A stretch of 52,253 nucleotides of DNA from Wenzhouxiangellaceae bacterium (lineage in GTDB: Bacteria > Pseudomonadota > Gammaproteobacteria > Xanthomonadales > Wenzhouxiangellaceae): the NCBI GenBank assembly GCA_018334995.1, contig JAGXKW010000018.1, positions 1-52,253 on the forward strand, in the 5' to 3' direction. The translations under genes were made by a program, and so were the position numbers. This document shows positions 1 to 8,834 of this stretch, in pieces. The notes beneath the pieces are model-generated. The model was not told the origin of the DNA. It searched no databases and saw nothing but the letters and a program-made list of their open reading frames with translations. Positions within the stretch are counted from its first letter, which is position 1; the number at the start of each line of letters is the position of its first letter.

Positions 1-370
1 CGCCCGGCCCGTCCATGGGCAGCAGGTAGACCTGCCCGGCGTCGTCCTCGTCGCGCTTGCTGATGAAGGCCAGCATCGAGCCGTCGGGCGAAAACGCCGG
101 GCTGGAGGCGCTGGCGCCGGCCATGGAAATCGGGCGCTGGTCCGGCGCCTCGCCGCGATCAAGCAACCACAGCCGGGTCTCGGATTCGTCGGACTCGACC
201 TCGTAGGACGTTGCCGGCACTACCACCTGTTCGCCCTGCGGCGAGATCACCGGCGCGCCGAGGCGGTCGAGCTGCCACAGGACTTCGGCCGACAGCGGCT
301 TGTTATCTTCGGCGACGACCGAAGCCGAACACGACAACAGCGCGAACAGCGAGAACGTGAATCCTTTCAT
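1..370 (-). CDS. S9-family peptidase, N-terminal part (runs off the left edge)
   Basis: Only the first 123 codons are visible. Translation from the ATG at 370 gives a short signal-like segment (Lys2, then a hydrophobic run to about residue 20). It could be cut after VVA, or be a lipoprotein because LLSC at residues 11-14 resembles a lipobox. The mature part has repeated 'SPxG' motifs (SPQGEQ, FSPDGSMLAF), as in the WD40-like beta-propeller that covers the active site of secreted prolyl-oligopeptidase-type (S9) peptidases. The catalytic domain would lie beyond the window. An AGGAAA stretch precedes the ATG and TATGAT at 401-406 (read on minus) could be its -10 box. It is downstream of and co-oriented with the DUF3299 gene, 81 nt away. 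A TolB-like propeller protein without a peptidase domain cannot be excluded. Confidence 0.7.
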   Translation of the reverse strand, partial: MKGFTFSLFALLSCSASVVAEDNKPLSAEVLWQLDRLGAPVISPQGEQVVVPATSYEVESDESETRLWLLDRGEAPDQRPISMAGASASSPAFSPDGSMLAFISKRDEDDAGQVYLLPMDGPG

Positions 371-451
371 GAGCCTGTTTCCTGGAAAGACCGGACGCCT
401 ATCATAAGGCGTTCCGCCTGGCGGCACCATCGCCGCCCCGGACGGCGACGG

Positions 452-931
452 TCAATAAAGAATCAGCGCATCGACGTCCATGGTGTAGGCCGAATCGGCC
501 GTTTCGTTGCTGATGTCTTCGATGTTCAGCGTGCCCTCCATCCAGAACGCGTCCCAGATGTCGACCATCTCGACGGGCTCTTCCAGCCGGCCGTAGATGA
601 TCTGATTGGCCGGCGGCGGCGGGACGTGGATGCAGGCGCCGAAGTAGGGCACCAGGAAGAATTCCTTGAGCATGCCTTCGGCGGTGGTTTCCACCGGGAC
701 GACGAAGCCGGCGATGCGCACATCCTCGCCATCGAGTTGGCCCACGGTCAGGCTCGACTGGAATGCCTCGCCCGGCCCGCTGCCGGTGTGATCGACGCCG
801 CTCTGGTTTTCGGCCCAGGCCTTCGACTCTTCCTCGGGCATCAGTTCGGCCCATTCGAGCTCGCGCGCGTCGGCCATGGCCAGCACGGGAAGCAGCACCA
901 GAAATATCGATATGACTCGAAGAATCTGCAT
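452..931 (-). CDS. DUF3299 secreted protein
   Basis: 159 residues. A cleavable signal peptide is clear (MQILRV then a hydrophobic run ending AMADA), so it acts outside the cytoplasm. The core GFVVPVE...LKEFFLVPYFGACIHVPPPPANQ is the typical DUF3299 signature, with a single conserved Cys-Ile-His. No enzymatic role is established. It lies 72 nt after an FtsX-type ABC permease, and DUF3299 genes are often found beside ABC transporters of this kind linked to metal (zinc) or lipoprotein handling. A role as periplasmic accessory protein of that transporter is inferred from position. The start ATG at 931 is supported by the signal peptide. Confidence 0.85.
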   Translation of the reverse strand: MQILRVISIFLVLLPVLAMADARELEWAELMPEEESKAWAENQSGVDHTGSGPGEAFQSSLTVGQLDGEDVRIAGFVVPVETTAEGMLKEFFLVPYFGACIHVPPPPANQIIYGRLEEPVEMVDIWDAFWMEGTLNIEDISNETADSAYTMDVDALILY

Positions 932-1003
932 GAATCACGAATCCTGTTGAACAGTTCGGACAATGTTGAACGCGTCGCCGGTGCCGACGTTCCCGGTATT
1001 CAT

Positions 1004-2407
1004 CTATTGCCGCACCTGCATGCCGTCGGACAACGTGCGACGATACACCATCGCCGCCGGTACCAGCGCCACCAGCACCCCGGCCAGCGCGATGCCGGAC
1101 AGCACCAGCCACTGCCAGGCCTCCGGCCAGGTCAGCGAAACCGCGATGCCGAAGCGCGCCAGCAGCCACGGCGCCAGTACGAATTGCGCAGCCGCGGCCA
1201 GCAGCAGGCCGGCGGCGATGCCGGACAACATGATGAACGCCGCCTCCAGCAGCAGCAACGCCGAGATCTGCCACGGCCGGGCGCCGCAGGCACGCAGGAT
1301 TGCCATCTCGCGCCGGCGCTCGTTGAGCGTGGTCAGCAATGCTGTGAGCATGCCCAGCAGCCCGGCCAGCACCACCAGGCCGGCAACCACCCGCAGAATC
1401 TGCTCGGCCAGCCCGGTGATGCGCCACAACTCCTGCAGCGCGATACCGGGCAGGATGGCCAGCAACGGGGCCTCGCGTCGCTGGTTGATCTCGTAGCGCA
1501 GGCCCAGCGCCGCGGCGCGCGTCTTCAGGCCCAGCAGGAAGGACGAGATCTGTTCGGGCTGCAGCGAGGCTTGGGCGCGACGCTGTTCGTTGTCGTCCCG
1601 GGCCGGGGTCGCCACGCGTGCCTCCGACTCCGCCGCGCCACGCGCATCATCTCCGTGCTCGCCGCGATCGGGGTGTTCCGGCCGGGCATGGTCATGCCCG
1701 CCGTGGCCGGCGCGCGCCTGCGCCTGTTCCGGCGAAAGCGTCGCGCCGGGCCGGGGCGTGCCCTGTTCCCAGCCGACGTGGATGGCATGGTGGGCATCCA
1801 GGCGAATGTAGAGCGATTGGTCGACCGGCGTCCCGGTCGGCGCCAGCACGCCGGAAACAACGAACGGAAGCTCGTCGTGGTGTTGCAGGCTGACATTGCC
1901 GCCGCCGTGAGCGAGCACGACACGATCACCGATGGCGTAACCCAGCCGGTCGGCTGCGCGCGCGCCGACGACCACGTCGAACAATCCATCGAACGGCCCG
2001 CCGTGGCGAAACTCCAGACTGCGACCGCCGGCGTATCGGTAGTGCTCGAACATCGCCGCGGTGGTGCCGATGACGCGGAAGCCCTGATGCGAATCGCCCA
2101 GCGAAAGCGGAATCGACCAGTCGACCACGGGGCGGTCGGCGATCTCGCGGTAACGCGCCCAACCGACGTTGCTGGTCGGGTTGCCCAGCCCGAAGACCGA
2201 AAACAGCAGAAGCTGCACCGACGAGGTCGGTGCGCCGACGATCAGGTCGGTGCCGGACACGGAGCGGTAAAAGCCCTCGCGCACCTGCGAGCGCATCTGC
2301 TCGACCAGCACCAGCAGGGCGATGGAGATCGCAATGGTCGCGACGGTCAGCGCCACCGCGGCGCGCCGGTTGCCCAGCGAGCCCCGGGCCAGCGTCACCA
2401 GCGTCAT
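1004..2407 (-). CDS. FtsX/MacB-type ABC transporter permease with a His/Asp-rich loop
   Basis: 467 residues. One N-terminal transmembrane helix (about residues 16-36), a large extracytoplasmic domain, then three C-terminal helices with the FtsX-like signature around ERRREMAILRACGARPWQI. This is the MacB/LolC exporter-type topology: such permeases use the ATPase to move the periplasmic domain, not to pass small solutes through a channel. Residues 233-255 form an unusual loop rich in His, Asp and Glu (HGGHDHARPEH, then GEHGDD), a plausible metal-binding segment. The start codon overlaps the stop of the ATPase gene by ATGA (2404-2407), so the two are translationally coupled. Together with the DUF3299 neighbour this resembles the Vibrio zinc-regulated ZrgABCDE-type systems as I recall them, but no DUF2796 (ZrgA) gene is in the window, so the substrate is a guess. 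Confidence 0.85.
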   Translation of the reverse strand: MTLVTLARGSLGNRRAAVALTVATIAISIALLVLVEQMRSQVREGFYRSVSGTDLIVGAPTSSVQLLLFSVFGLGNPTSNVGWARYREIADRPVVDWSIPLSLGDSHQGFRVIGTTAAMFEHYRYAGGRSLEFRHGGPFDGLFDVVVGARAADRLGYAIGDRVVLAHGGGNVSLQHHDELPFVVSGVLAPTGTPVDQSLYIRLDAHHAIHVGWEQGTPRPGATLSPEQAQARAGHGGHDHARPEHPDRGEHGDDARGAAESEARVATPARDDNEQRRAQASLQPEQISSFLLGLKTRAAALGLRYEINQRREAPLLAILPGIALQELWRITGLAEQILRVVAGLVVLAGLLGMLTALLTTLNERRREMAILRACGARPWQISALLLLEAAFIMLSGIAAGLLLAAAAQFVLAPWLLARFGIAVSLTWPEAWQWLVLSGIALAGVLVALVPAAMVYRRTLSDGMQVRQ

Positions 2408-3108
2408 AGCGCCCCCCCGGCTGCGGCATTCGCCTGATTGATGTCGGCGAGTTCCAGCTTAAGGTCGAAGCGATCGGCCAGCGCGCGGTCGTGGCTGACG
2501 AACAGAATCGCGCTGCCGGCGCGTTCGGCCTGGGCGAACAGCAGCTCGACGAAGGCGTCGCGCCGATCGGCGTCCAGCGCCGAGGTGGGCTCGTCGGCCA
2601 GCACAAGACCGGGTTGGCCGATCAGCGCGCGCGCTGCAGCCACGCGCTGCTGCTGGCCGACGCTGAGCGCGTCGGCGCGCCGCGTCCAGCAATCGGACGC
2701 AAGTCCCATCGCCGCAAGCAGTTCGCGCGCCGATTCTTCGATTTCGCCGGCGCGTTCGCGCCTGGCCGGCGAGAACTGGCAACCCAGTCGCGCATTGGCC
2801 ACGCCGTCCAGCCACGGCAGCAGGTTGAACTGCTGAAAGATCACGCCCAGATGATCGGCCCGGAACCGGTCGCGCGCGGTTCGCGAAAGCGCGGCCAGGT
2901 CCTGGCCGGCGAACCGGATGGTACCGCTCGACGGCGCCACCAGGCCGCCGATCAGCGCCAGCAACGTCGACTTGCCCGAACCCGAAGCGCCGGCCAGGAA
3001 CACCCGTTGACCCGGCGCGATTTCCAGGTTCAGCCCGGACACGATGGGCTCGGCATCGCCGGGCCAGGTGAAGCGCAGCGACTCGATGGTTAGAAGCGGG
3101 GCTGTCAT
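2404..3108 (-). CDS. ABC transporter ATP-binding protein (exporter-type, LolD/MacB-like)
   Basis: 234 residues from ATG 3108. Walker A is GASGSGKST, the signature is LSVGQQQRVAAARAL, Walker B is LVLADEPTSALD and the switch His is in FVSHD. The length and arrangement fit the MacB/LolD subfamily, which pairs with FtsX-type permeases, and the next gene is such a permease with a 4-nt start/stop overlap. The reading frame stays open upstream to 3312, but the extra residues are low-quality and non-homologous. ATG 3108, with TIESLRFTW following, is the natural start. It probably leads the operon ATPase-permease-DUF3299. The divergent 224-bp spacer to the symporter gene contains no metal-regulator box that I could recognise. 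Confidence 0.88.
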   Translation of the reverse strand: MTAPLLTIESLRFTWPGDAEPIVSGLNLEIAPGQRVFLAGASGSGKSTLLALIGGLVAPSSGTIRFAGQDLAALSRTARDRFRADHLGVIFQQFNLLPWLDGVANARLGCQFSPARRERAGEIEESARELLAAMGLASDCWTRRADALSVGQQQRVAAARALIGQPGLVLADEPTSALDADRRDAFVELLFAQAERAGSAILFVSHDRALADRFDLKLELADINQANAAAGGAL

Positions 3109-3332
3109 CGGACAGCATGATACGGAAAACCCGGCCCGGAGATGATCGCGGCCTGGAGACCGCTCCTGCAGGAACAACGAAATCCCCGACCGCTGCAGGG
3201 GCCGAATCCGTCGACGACCGGTTCGATTCGAGCACGCAAGATTTGCGGGGATTTGCTTCGCGGCGCGGCTTGATACACAATTGGGCGCTTGCGAGAAAAA
3301 CCCCGATAACAACCATAAGCGAGTAGTGATTC

Positions 3333-4697
3333 ATGAAGACGACCTCGGTCCACGGCATGTGGTCTTCCCGCCTGATGTTCGTGTTGGCCGCGACCGGCTC
3401 GGCGGTCGGTCTGGGCAATATCTGGCGCTTTCCCTACATCACCTCCGAAAACGGCGGCGGCGCCTTCGTGCTGGTCTACCTGGGGTGCATTGCCGTGGTC
3501 GGGCTGCCGATCCTGTTTTCCGAAATCGTCATCGGCCGCAGGGGGCGGATGAGCCCGATCAACTCGCTCAAGGAACTGGCCGATGACGCCGGCGCCTCCA
3601 GGGCCTGGATCGGACTGGGCTGGCTCGGAGTGATCGCCGGTTTCCTGGTGCTGTCGTTCTACTCGGTGGTCGCCGGCTGGACCCTGGCCTACGGGTTCGA
3701 CTACCTGCAGCAGCTGGTCGTGGGCGCACCGCCCATCTCCGATCCCGGCCAAACGTTCGAAAACATGCTGGCCAGTCCCGGCAAGCTGATCTTCTGGCAC
3801 GCGGTGTTCATGGTGCTGACCGTGGGCGTGGTTGCGCTCGGCGTGGAAGAGGGCCTGGAGCGCGCAGTGTCGGTCCTGATGCCGACGCTGTTCGTTCTGC
3901 TGCTGGTGCTGCTGGGCTACGGCATGAGCACGGGCCATTTCCAGGAGGCGCTGGGTTTCCTGTTCAGCCCCGACTGGTCGCGCGTATCGGGCTCCATGGT
4001 GGTCACCGCGATGGGCCAGGCGTTCTTCACCCTGAGCCTGGGGATGTGCGCCATCATGGCCTACGGGGCCTACCTGCCGTCGGACGTCAACGTGCCCAGG
4101 GTCGGCGTGGCCGTGGCGTTTTCCGACACGGCCGTGGCGCTGGTCGCCGGACTGGCGATCTTCCCCATCGTGCTTTCGTTCGGGCTGGATCCGGAAGGCG
4201 GCGGGGCCGGATTCATCTTTACCGCGCTGCCGCTGGCGTTCAACGAGATGCCGTTCGGCATCGCCTACGGCACGGCGTTTTTCCTGCTGCTTTCGGTTGC
4301 GGCCTGGACCAGCTCGATCTCGCTGCTGGAGCCGCCAACGGCCTACTTCGTCGAAGCCACCAACTTCTCGCGCAAGCAGATCGCGATCAGCGTCGCGACC
4401 CTGACCTGGCTGATGGGCCTGCTGTCGGTGTTCGGTCTCAATATCTGGCGCGAATTCACGCTCGGCGGCAAGGACATCATGGGTGCCATCGAGTTCCTCG
4501 CCTCCAACATCATGCTGCCGATCGGCGGGCTGCTGACGGCAGTGTTCGCCGGCTGGGTGCTGTCCAACCGCATCACGCGCGAGGAACTCGACGCGAAAAT
4601 GCCGGCCTGGGCTTTCAACGGCTGGCTGTGGCTGACCCGCGTGGTCACGCCGATCATGATCGTGATCGTACTGCTCGGCCTGATCGGCATCATCTGA
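3333..4697 (+). CDS. sodium-dependent transporter, NSS/SNF (LeuT-like) family
   Basis: 454 residues with about 11-12 hydrophobic segments. The first helix has the hallmark GSAVGLGNIWRFPY (residues 23-36), where LeuT-type transporters bind sodium and the amino-acid substrate; GGGAFVLVY follows in the second helix region. These inner-membrane symporters bring in amino acids or related amines with Na+. Length and motif match the bacterial branch (LeuT/MhsT). Substrate cannot be read from sequence. The gene is single, divergent from the ABC operon and convergent with the HyuA-like gene (7 nt between stops). Import of an amino acid or lactam for the neighbouring hydrolases is possible but only suggested by proximity. 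Confidence 0.9.
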   Translation: MKTTSVHGMWSSRLMFVLAATGSAVGLGNIWRFPYITSENGGGAFVLVYLGCIAVVGLPILFSEIVIGRRGRMSPINSLKELADDAGASRAWIGLGWLGVIAGFLVLSFYSVVAGWTLAYGFDYLQQLVVGAPPISDPGQTFENMLASPGKLIFWHAVFMVLTVGVVALGVEEGLERAVSVLMPTLFVLLLVLLGYGMSTGHFQEALGFLFSPDWSRVSGSMVVTAMGQAFFTLSLGMCAIMAYGAYLPSDVNVPRVGVAVAFSDTAVALVAGLAIFPIVLSFGLDPEGGGAGFIFTALPLAFNEMPFGIAYGTAFFLLLSVAAWTSSISLLEPPTAYFVEATNFSRKQIAISVATLTWLMGLLSVFGLNIWREFTLGGKDIMGAIEFLASNIMLPIGGLLTAVFAGWVLSNRITREELDAKMPAWAFNGWLWLTRVVTPIMIVIVLLGLIGII

Positions 4698-4704
4698 TCG
4701 GTCG

Positions 4705-6666
4705 TCAGGAAACCTTCTCCAGGATCACGTGGCCGCCGCGGTGCAGCGTGGCGGTCCAGCCCTCGGACACCCAGGTCGTTGCATCGGTATCCGTGACGAT
4801 GGCCGGGCCGGTAATTTCGCGGTTCGCGAGCGCGGCGCGCTGCATCACCGGCACTTCGCGGTCAGATTCCGGCACAGGCGCCGTTGCCGCCAGCGGCGGA
4901 ACCCGGTCGATTCTGGGCGCACCCCGCGCCTCCACGCGCAACCCGACCAGTTCGACCGGCAGTTCGAGTCGATGCCCGAAAGCCTCTTCGTGCGCATCGT
5001 GGAATGCGGCAACCAGCGCGTCTGGCGACTGCATGGCCAGTTCCAGCGTGGCGCTCTGGCCGGCGTAGCGGCAATCGATCCAGCGCTCGATATCGAGTTC
5101 CGCGGTCGCGATGCCTTCGGCGGCAAGTTCATCGCGCACCTGTTCGACCAGCGGCTCGAACCCGGCCTCGACGTCGCTGCCCCCGACCGCGTCGGCACGC
5201 TTGAGAAAGCTTGCCGTGGCCTGGCGACCGGGCCGGGCGACCAGCATGCCCAGCGCCGAGAGCACGCCGGAGCGAGCCGGCACCACGGCGCTTTGCATGC
5301 CGAGACTTTCGGCCAGCTCGCACACGTGCAGCCCGCCGGCGCCGCCGAAGCTCATCAGGGTGGCGCTCTTGGGGTCGACCCCGCGCTCGGCCGACATCAC
5401 CCGAAGCGCGCGACTCATGTGTTCGTTGGCGATGCGGAGGATGCCGCGGGCGAATTCCCCGCGCGCCAGCCCTGACCGCTCCGCCAGGGCATCCATGACG
5501 CTTGCGGCCGCATCGAAATCCAGCCGGTGGGTGCCGCCCAGCCGGGTGTCGCGCGGCAGGCGGCCCAGCAGCAGGTTGGCATCGGTCACCGTGATGTCTT
5601 CACCGCCCCGGCCGTAGCAGACCGGCCCCGGATCGGCGCCGGCCGATTCCGGGCCGACCTGGATCAGGCCGCCGGCGTCGACCCGCACGATGGACCCGCC
5701 GCCGGCGCCGATGGTGTGCATGTCGACCATGGGTACAGCGACGGGATAGCGGCCGATCCGGCCTTCGCGGGTCAGCGAGGGCTTGCCGTCGAGCAGCGCG
5801 ACGTCGGTGGAAGTTCCGCCCATGTCGAAGGTCAGCAAACGCTTGCGTCCGAGTTCGCGGCCGATGTGCGCGCCCGCGGCCAGACCGCCGGCCGGCCCGG
5901 ACAGCAGCAGGTGGACCGCGCGCGAAGAGGCCTGGCGGGCCGAGACCGTCAGCCCGCTGGACTGCATCACCGCCAGCCGGCCGCCGGCCAGGGCACTTTC
6001 CAGCCGGCCCAGGTAGCCAGCCAGCTTCGGGCCCACCGACGCATTCAGCCAGGTGGCGATGCCGCGCTCGTATTCGCGGATCTCGGGCAAAACCTCCGAC
6101 GACAGCGAAACCGGCAGGCTCTCCGGCAACGCATCGCGCACCGCCCGTTCCAGCTCGGGCCGGATCCAGGAGAACAGCAGGTTGACGGCGACCGATTCCG
6201 GCGCCAGCGCGTCGATCCGACTCGCAAGGTCTGCCAGCGCCTCGGCATCGGGCTCGGCCGGCAACTCGCCATCGGCGGAAGCCCGCGCGTCGATCTCCAG
6301 GCAGGATTGCTCGTCAACCGGGGACTCGACCCGCGGCTGAGCCAGGCTGTAGAGCAGATCCCGGTTCTGCCGGCCCAGGGCCAGCATGTCCGCGAAACCC
6401 CTGGTGGTGACGAACGCCACCTTCGCGCCCTTGCCTTCCAGCACCGCATTGGTGCCGACCGTGGTGCCGTGGACCAGGTCGACCCGGGCCGAATCCAGCC
6501 CCAGTTCCTCCAGCCCTTCAGTGATGGCGCGCGACGGGTCGTCGGGCGTCGACAGCACCTTGGCGGTCTCGAGCCTGCCATCGACAAGCGCGACGAAGTC
6601 GGTGAACGTACCGCCGGTATCGACGCCGATGCGGGTCAGCGACGCTTCGCCCCGCGACTGGCTCAC
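4705..6666 (-). CDS. hydantoinase/oxoprolinase family protein (HyuA-like)
   Basis: 653 residues from GTG 6666. The N-terminal ATP-binding motif TRIGVDTGGTFTDF (residues 11-24) and later LLTFDMGGTSTDV and ADPGPVCYGRGG are typical of the HydantoinaseA/oxoprolinase superfamily, whose members use ATP to open lactam or hydantoin rings (5-oxoprolinase, N-methylhydantoinase) or to carboxylate ketones. The protein is the length of an A subunit. No HyuB-type partner lies beside it, although HyuA proteins normally work with one. GTG overlaps the TGA stop of the amidase gene (GTGA, 6663-6666), so translation is coupled. The same frame continues open to 7827, but that extension is an antisense-like shadow of the amidase and was rejected. 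Substrate unknown. Confidence 0.88.
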   Translation of the reverse strand: MSQSRGEASLTRIGVDTGGTFTDFVALVDGRLETAKVLSTPDDPSRAITEGLEELGLDSARVDLVHGTTVGTNAVLEGKGAKVAFVTTRGFADMLALGRQNRDLLYSLAQPRVESPVDEQSCLEIDARASADGELPAEPDAEALADLASRIDALAPESVAVNLLFSWIRPELERAVRDALPESLPVSLSSEVLPEIREYERGIATWLNASVGPKLAGYLGRLESALAGGRLAVMQSSGLTVSARQASSRAVHLLLSGPAGGLAAGAHIGRELGRKRLLTFDMGGTSTDVALLDGKPSLTREGRIGRYPVAVPMVDMHTIGAGGGSIVRVDAGGLIQVGPESAGADPGPVCYGRGGEDITVTDANLLLGRLPRDTRLGGTHRLDFDAAASVMDALAERSGLARGEFARGILRIANEHMSRALRVMSAERGVDPKSATLMSFGGAGGLHVCELAESLGMQSAVVPARSGVLSALGMLVARPGRQATASFLKRADAVGGSDVEAGFEPLVEQVRDELAAEGIATAELDIERWIDCRYAGQSATLELAMQSPDALVAAFHDAHEEAFGHRLELPVELVGLRVEARGAPRIDRVPPLAATAPVPESDREVPVMQRAALANREITGPAIVTDTDATTWVSEGWTATLHRGGHVILEKVS

Positions 6667-7232
6667 CGGTCGTCCCGCTCGTGGTACGGCTGCAGGCCGG
6701 TGGCCGAGAGGACCTGCGTCCAAGGGAATTCGGGGCCGGGATCGGTCTTGCGCCGAACCATCACTTCCGGGCTGTCGCTGGCCTCGATCCAGTCGTGGTC
6801 GAGCTGGTCGTGCCCGGCAATTACGGTCAACGCCGGCAGCTCTTCCTTCAACGTTGCCAGCAATTCGGCCAGCGCCTGGATCTGCGCTTCCGGATACGTC
6901 TCTTCCCACTCCTGGTGGCGGCTGTCGTGCCAATCCGGCCAGCGGCCGCGATTGATCAGCTCGATGCCGATGGAGTCGGCATTGTGGCCGCGCGCATGAT
7001 GGGCAACGCGCGCCAGCGGCACCCATTGTTCGATGCGTCCGTCGCGATCGATGTAGAAGTGTCCGCTGTTGCCGGTGCCGGATTCGGGGTAGTGGACGCG
7101 CTCGCCGTACTGGCGCGCCGTGGCCAGATCGGGCAATTCGGTGGCGTGTATGACCGCCAGGCGGATGGACTCCGGCGACCGCGGTTCGAGCGCCTCGGTA
7201 TAGGACAGCGGCCTTTCGACGATACCGGACAC
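6663..7232 (-). CDS. N-acetylmuramoyl-L-alanine amidase domain protein (AmpD-like, Amidase_2)
   Basis: 189 residues from GTG 7232. The Zn-amidase motifs are in order: VIHATE (His29), AHHARGHN, IAGHDQL (His141) and RKTDPGPEFPW (Lys162, Asp164), matching the His-His-Asp zinc site and catalytic Lys of AmpD. There is no signal peptide, so it should be cytosolic and cleave N-acetyl(anhydro)muramoyl-peptides during wall recycling. A roughly 15-residue insertion sits between the second His and the KTDPG motif compared with classical AmpD. The gene follows the amidohydrolase by 6 nt and overlaps the HyuA-like gene by 4 nt. Being locked between two other ring/amide hydrolases is unusual for AmpD and may signal a different substrate. 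Confidence 0.88.
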   Translation of the reverse strand: MSGIVERPLSYTEALEPRSPESIRLAVIHATELPDLATARQYGERVHYPESGTGNSGHFYIDRDGRIEQWVPLARVAHHARGHNADSIGIELINRGRWPDWHDSRHQEWEETYPEAQIQALAELLATLKEELPALTVIAGHDQLDHDWIEASDSPEVMVRRKTDPGPEFPWTQVLSATGLQPYHERDDR

Positions 7233-7238
7233 TTGCTT

Positions 7239-8594
7239 TCAGTCCGGCCCGGCGGGATTGGCGCGCGCTTCGACAGCGGACAGCATGGCGTCCAGGCGCG
7301 CGCGATCGAACCATTCGCCGGCGCGCATCACGCCCCGGATTCGGCGCACGTTCGAAATATCGGCCAGTGGATCGGCATTCAACAGCACCAGGTCGGCCAC
7401 GCAGCCCGGCTCGAGGCAGCCCAGCGCGGACTGGCCGAGAAACTCGGCGACGTTCACGGTGCCGGTCGCCAGCGCTTCGGCCGGACTCAACCCGGCCTCG
7501 ACGTAGATTTCCAGTTCGTGATGCAGCGCGTCGCCGGGCACATTCATGATCTGCGGCGCATCGGCGCCCAGCAGCACACCCGCGCCGGAATCGTGCAGCG
7601 CCTCGATCAGCGCACGTCGGACCGCGACAAAGTGCGCCAGCGCTTCGGCCTCGGCCGAGGCGCGCATCTGCTCGATGCGCGCCACCCACTGCGCCCGGGT
7701 TTCCTCGGCCACCCAGCGCATCGCTGGGCGTTCGAGCAGCGCGTCGACATCGCCGGTCGCAAGGTTCTCGATCAGCGTCTGGGTGGGTACGTTCCAGACG
7801 CCGGCATCGGCCGTTCGGCGGGCCCATTCATCGACCCGGTCGGGATCCATCGCCGAGGCGATGTTGAAGCCGAAGAAACCGGGCTCGCGCCGGCGTGCCG
7901 GGTCGCCCTCGGGCACCAGGACCTGGGCGTAGCCGTCGAGGTGATCGATGGTCGCCTGGCCGGCGGCCAGCGCGCGTTCCAGGCCCACGCCGATCGAGAC
8001 GTGTCCGGCGAAGTCGATGTCCAGTCCGTTCGCCGCGTCGACGATCGCGGCAAAGGTGTCGGGCAACAGTCCGGGATGGAGCTTGAGAAAGTCGTAGCCG
8101 GCCTCGGCCTGGCGCCGCACCAGCTCGCGCGCGCGCTCGACGTCGGGCACCGAATTGCCGTTCAGCGAGGGCCCCGACGTGATCAGGCGCGGGCCCGGCC
8201 GGTCGCCGCGGGCCAGTTCGGCGCGCAGCGCGATGTGGCCGGGCTCGCCCAGCATGCCGCGTATGGTCGTGACGCCATGGGCCAGGAACAGCGCCAGCAC
8301 GTCGTCGACGCCCTGGCGGTCCGCGGAAGATGGCACATGCGCGTGCATCTCGGCCAGCCCGGGAATGAGGTAACGCCCGCTCGCGTCGATGCGCTGGACC
8401 TCGTCGCCGTCGACCGTCGCGGCATCGACGATCCAGCCGTCGCGCACATGCACCGTGGACGGTTCACTGCTGGTCGCCGCTTCGACGTCGACCACGCGCA
8501 CGTTTTCGAACACCACGGTCTGGGCGGAAAGCGACCCGGCCGCGCCGATCGCGACCAGCGTCCCCAGCAATGCAGCAACAGTTGATTTCGACAT
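7239..8594 (-). CDS. secreted amidohydrolase-superfamily metal-dependent hydrolase
   Basis: 451 residues from ATG 8594, chosen over 8615 because GAGGTG lies 7 nt before it and a clean signal peptide follows (MSKST to LSAQT). The metal-binding HxH is in LAEMHAHVP (His84, His86), with LIPGL just before it as in imidazolonepropionase-like members. The C-terminal SALGCLEPGCVADLVLLNADPL is the usual end of these (beta/alpha)8 hydrolases. Exported members cleave peptides, lactams or cyclic amides; the exact substrate is not evident. First gene of the operon amidohydrolase-AmpD-HyuA. A 19-bp palindrome at 8629-8647 lies about 35 bp upstream of its ATG and may be an operator. Confidence 0.88.
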   Translation of the reverse strand: MSKSTVAALLGTLVAIGAAGSLSAQTVVFENVRVVDVEAATSSEPSTVHVRDGWIVDAATVDGDEVQRIDASGRYLIPGLAEMHAHVPSSADRQGVDDVLALFLAHGVTTIRGMLGEPGHIALRAELARGDRPGPRLITSGPSLNGNSVPDVERARELVRRQAEAGYDFLKLHPGLLPDTFAAIVDAANGLDIDFAGHVSIGVGLERALAAGQATIDHLDGYAQVLVPEGDPARRREPGFFGFNIASAMDPDRVDEWARRTADAGVWNVPTQTLIENLATGDVDALLERPAMRWVAEETRAQWVARIEQMRASAEAEALAHFVAVRRALIEALHDSGAGVLLGADAPQIMNVPGDALHHELEIYVEAGLSPAEALATGTVNVAEFLGQSALGCLEPGCVADLVLLNADPLADISNVRRIRGVMRAGEWFDRARLDAMLSAVEARANPAGPD

Positions 8595-8628
8595 GGTCCG
8601 CACCTCGAATGACAAAAGCCATCAGGAA

Positions 8629-8647
8629 TGACATATCCATTATGTCA
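8629..8647. promoter_or_regulatory. candidate operator palindrome upstream of the amidohydrolase operon
   Basis: TGACATATCCATTATGTCA on plus has perfect 7-nt inverted arms around a 5-nt centre. Read on minus it includes CATAAT, a fair -10 box, placing the symmetric site over the probable promoter of the operon starting at 8594. Dimeric repressors bind such sites; no regulator gene is adjacent. Inferred from symmetry and position only. Confidence 0.4.
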
Positions 8648-8834
8648 GAGCATGACCGGAGCGACCGGGCGCGAGAAATTTCCCGCTGCCTTTCGCGAAT
8701 CCCCTGGCACTCAATTGTGAGTCCGCATAAGCGAACCCGCACCCGGGGTCGGCACCTGATCCATCCTGCGGCCCCGGAAGCGCGCTGGGCGCTTGTCCGG
8801 GCCACGAAACCAAAAAAGCAAGGCAAAAAGCAGG

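Noticed and set aside
626..2437. 603-codon plus-strand frame over the ABC permease
   Set aside because: Antisense shadow of a clear FtsX-type permease; composition (Arg, Gln, His rich) is typical of GC-rich reverse frames.
3109..3332. Zur or Fur box between the ABC operon and the symporter
   Set aside because: Scanned both strands; only a loose AAATCCCCG inverted repeat was seen, not an AT-rich metal-regulator palindrome.
6667..7827. N-terminal extension of the HyuA-like frame
   Set aside because: It overlaps the amidase and amidohydrolase genes and lacks family similarity; GTG 6666 with a GTGA overlap is the coherent start.
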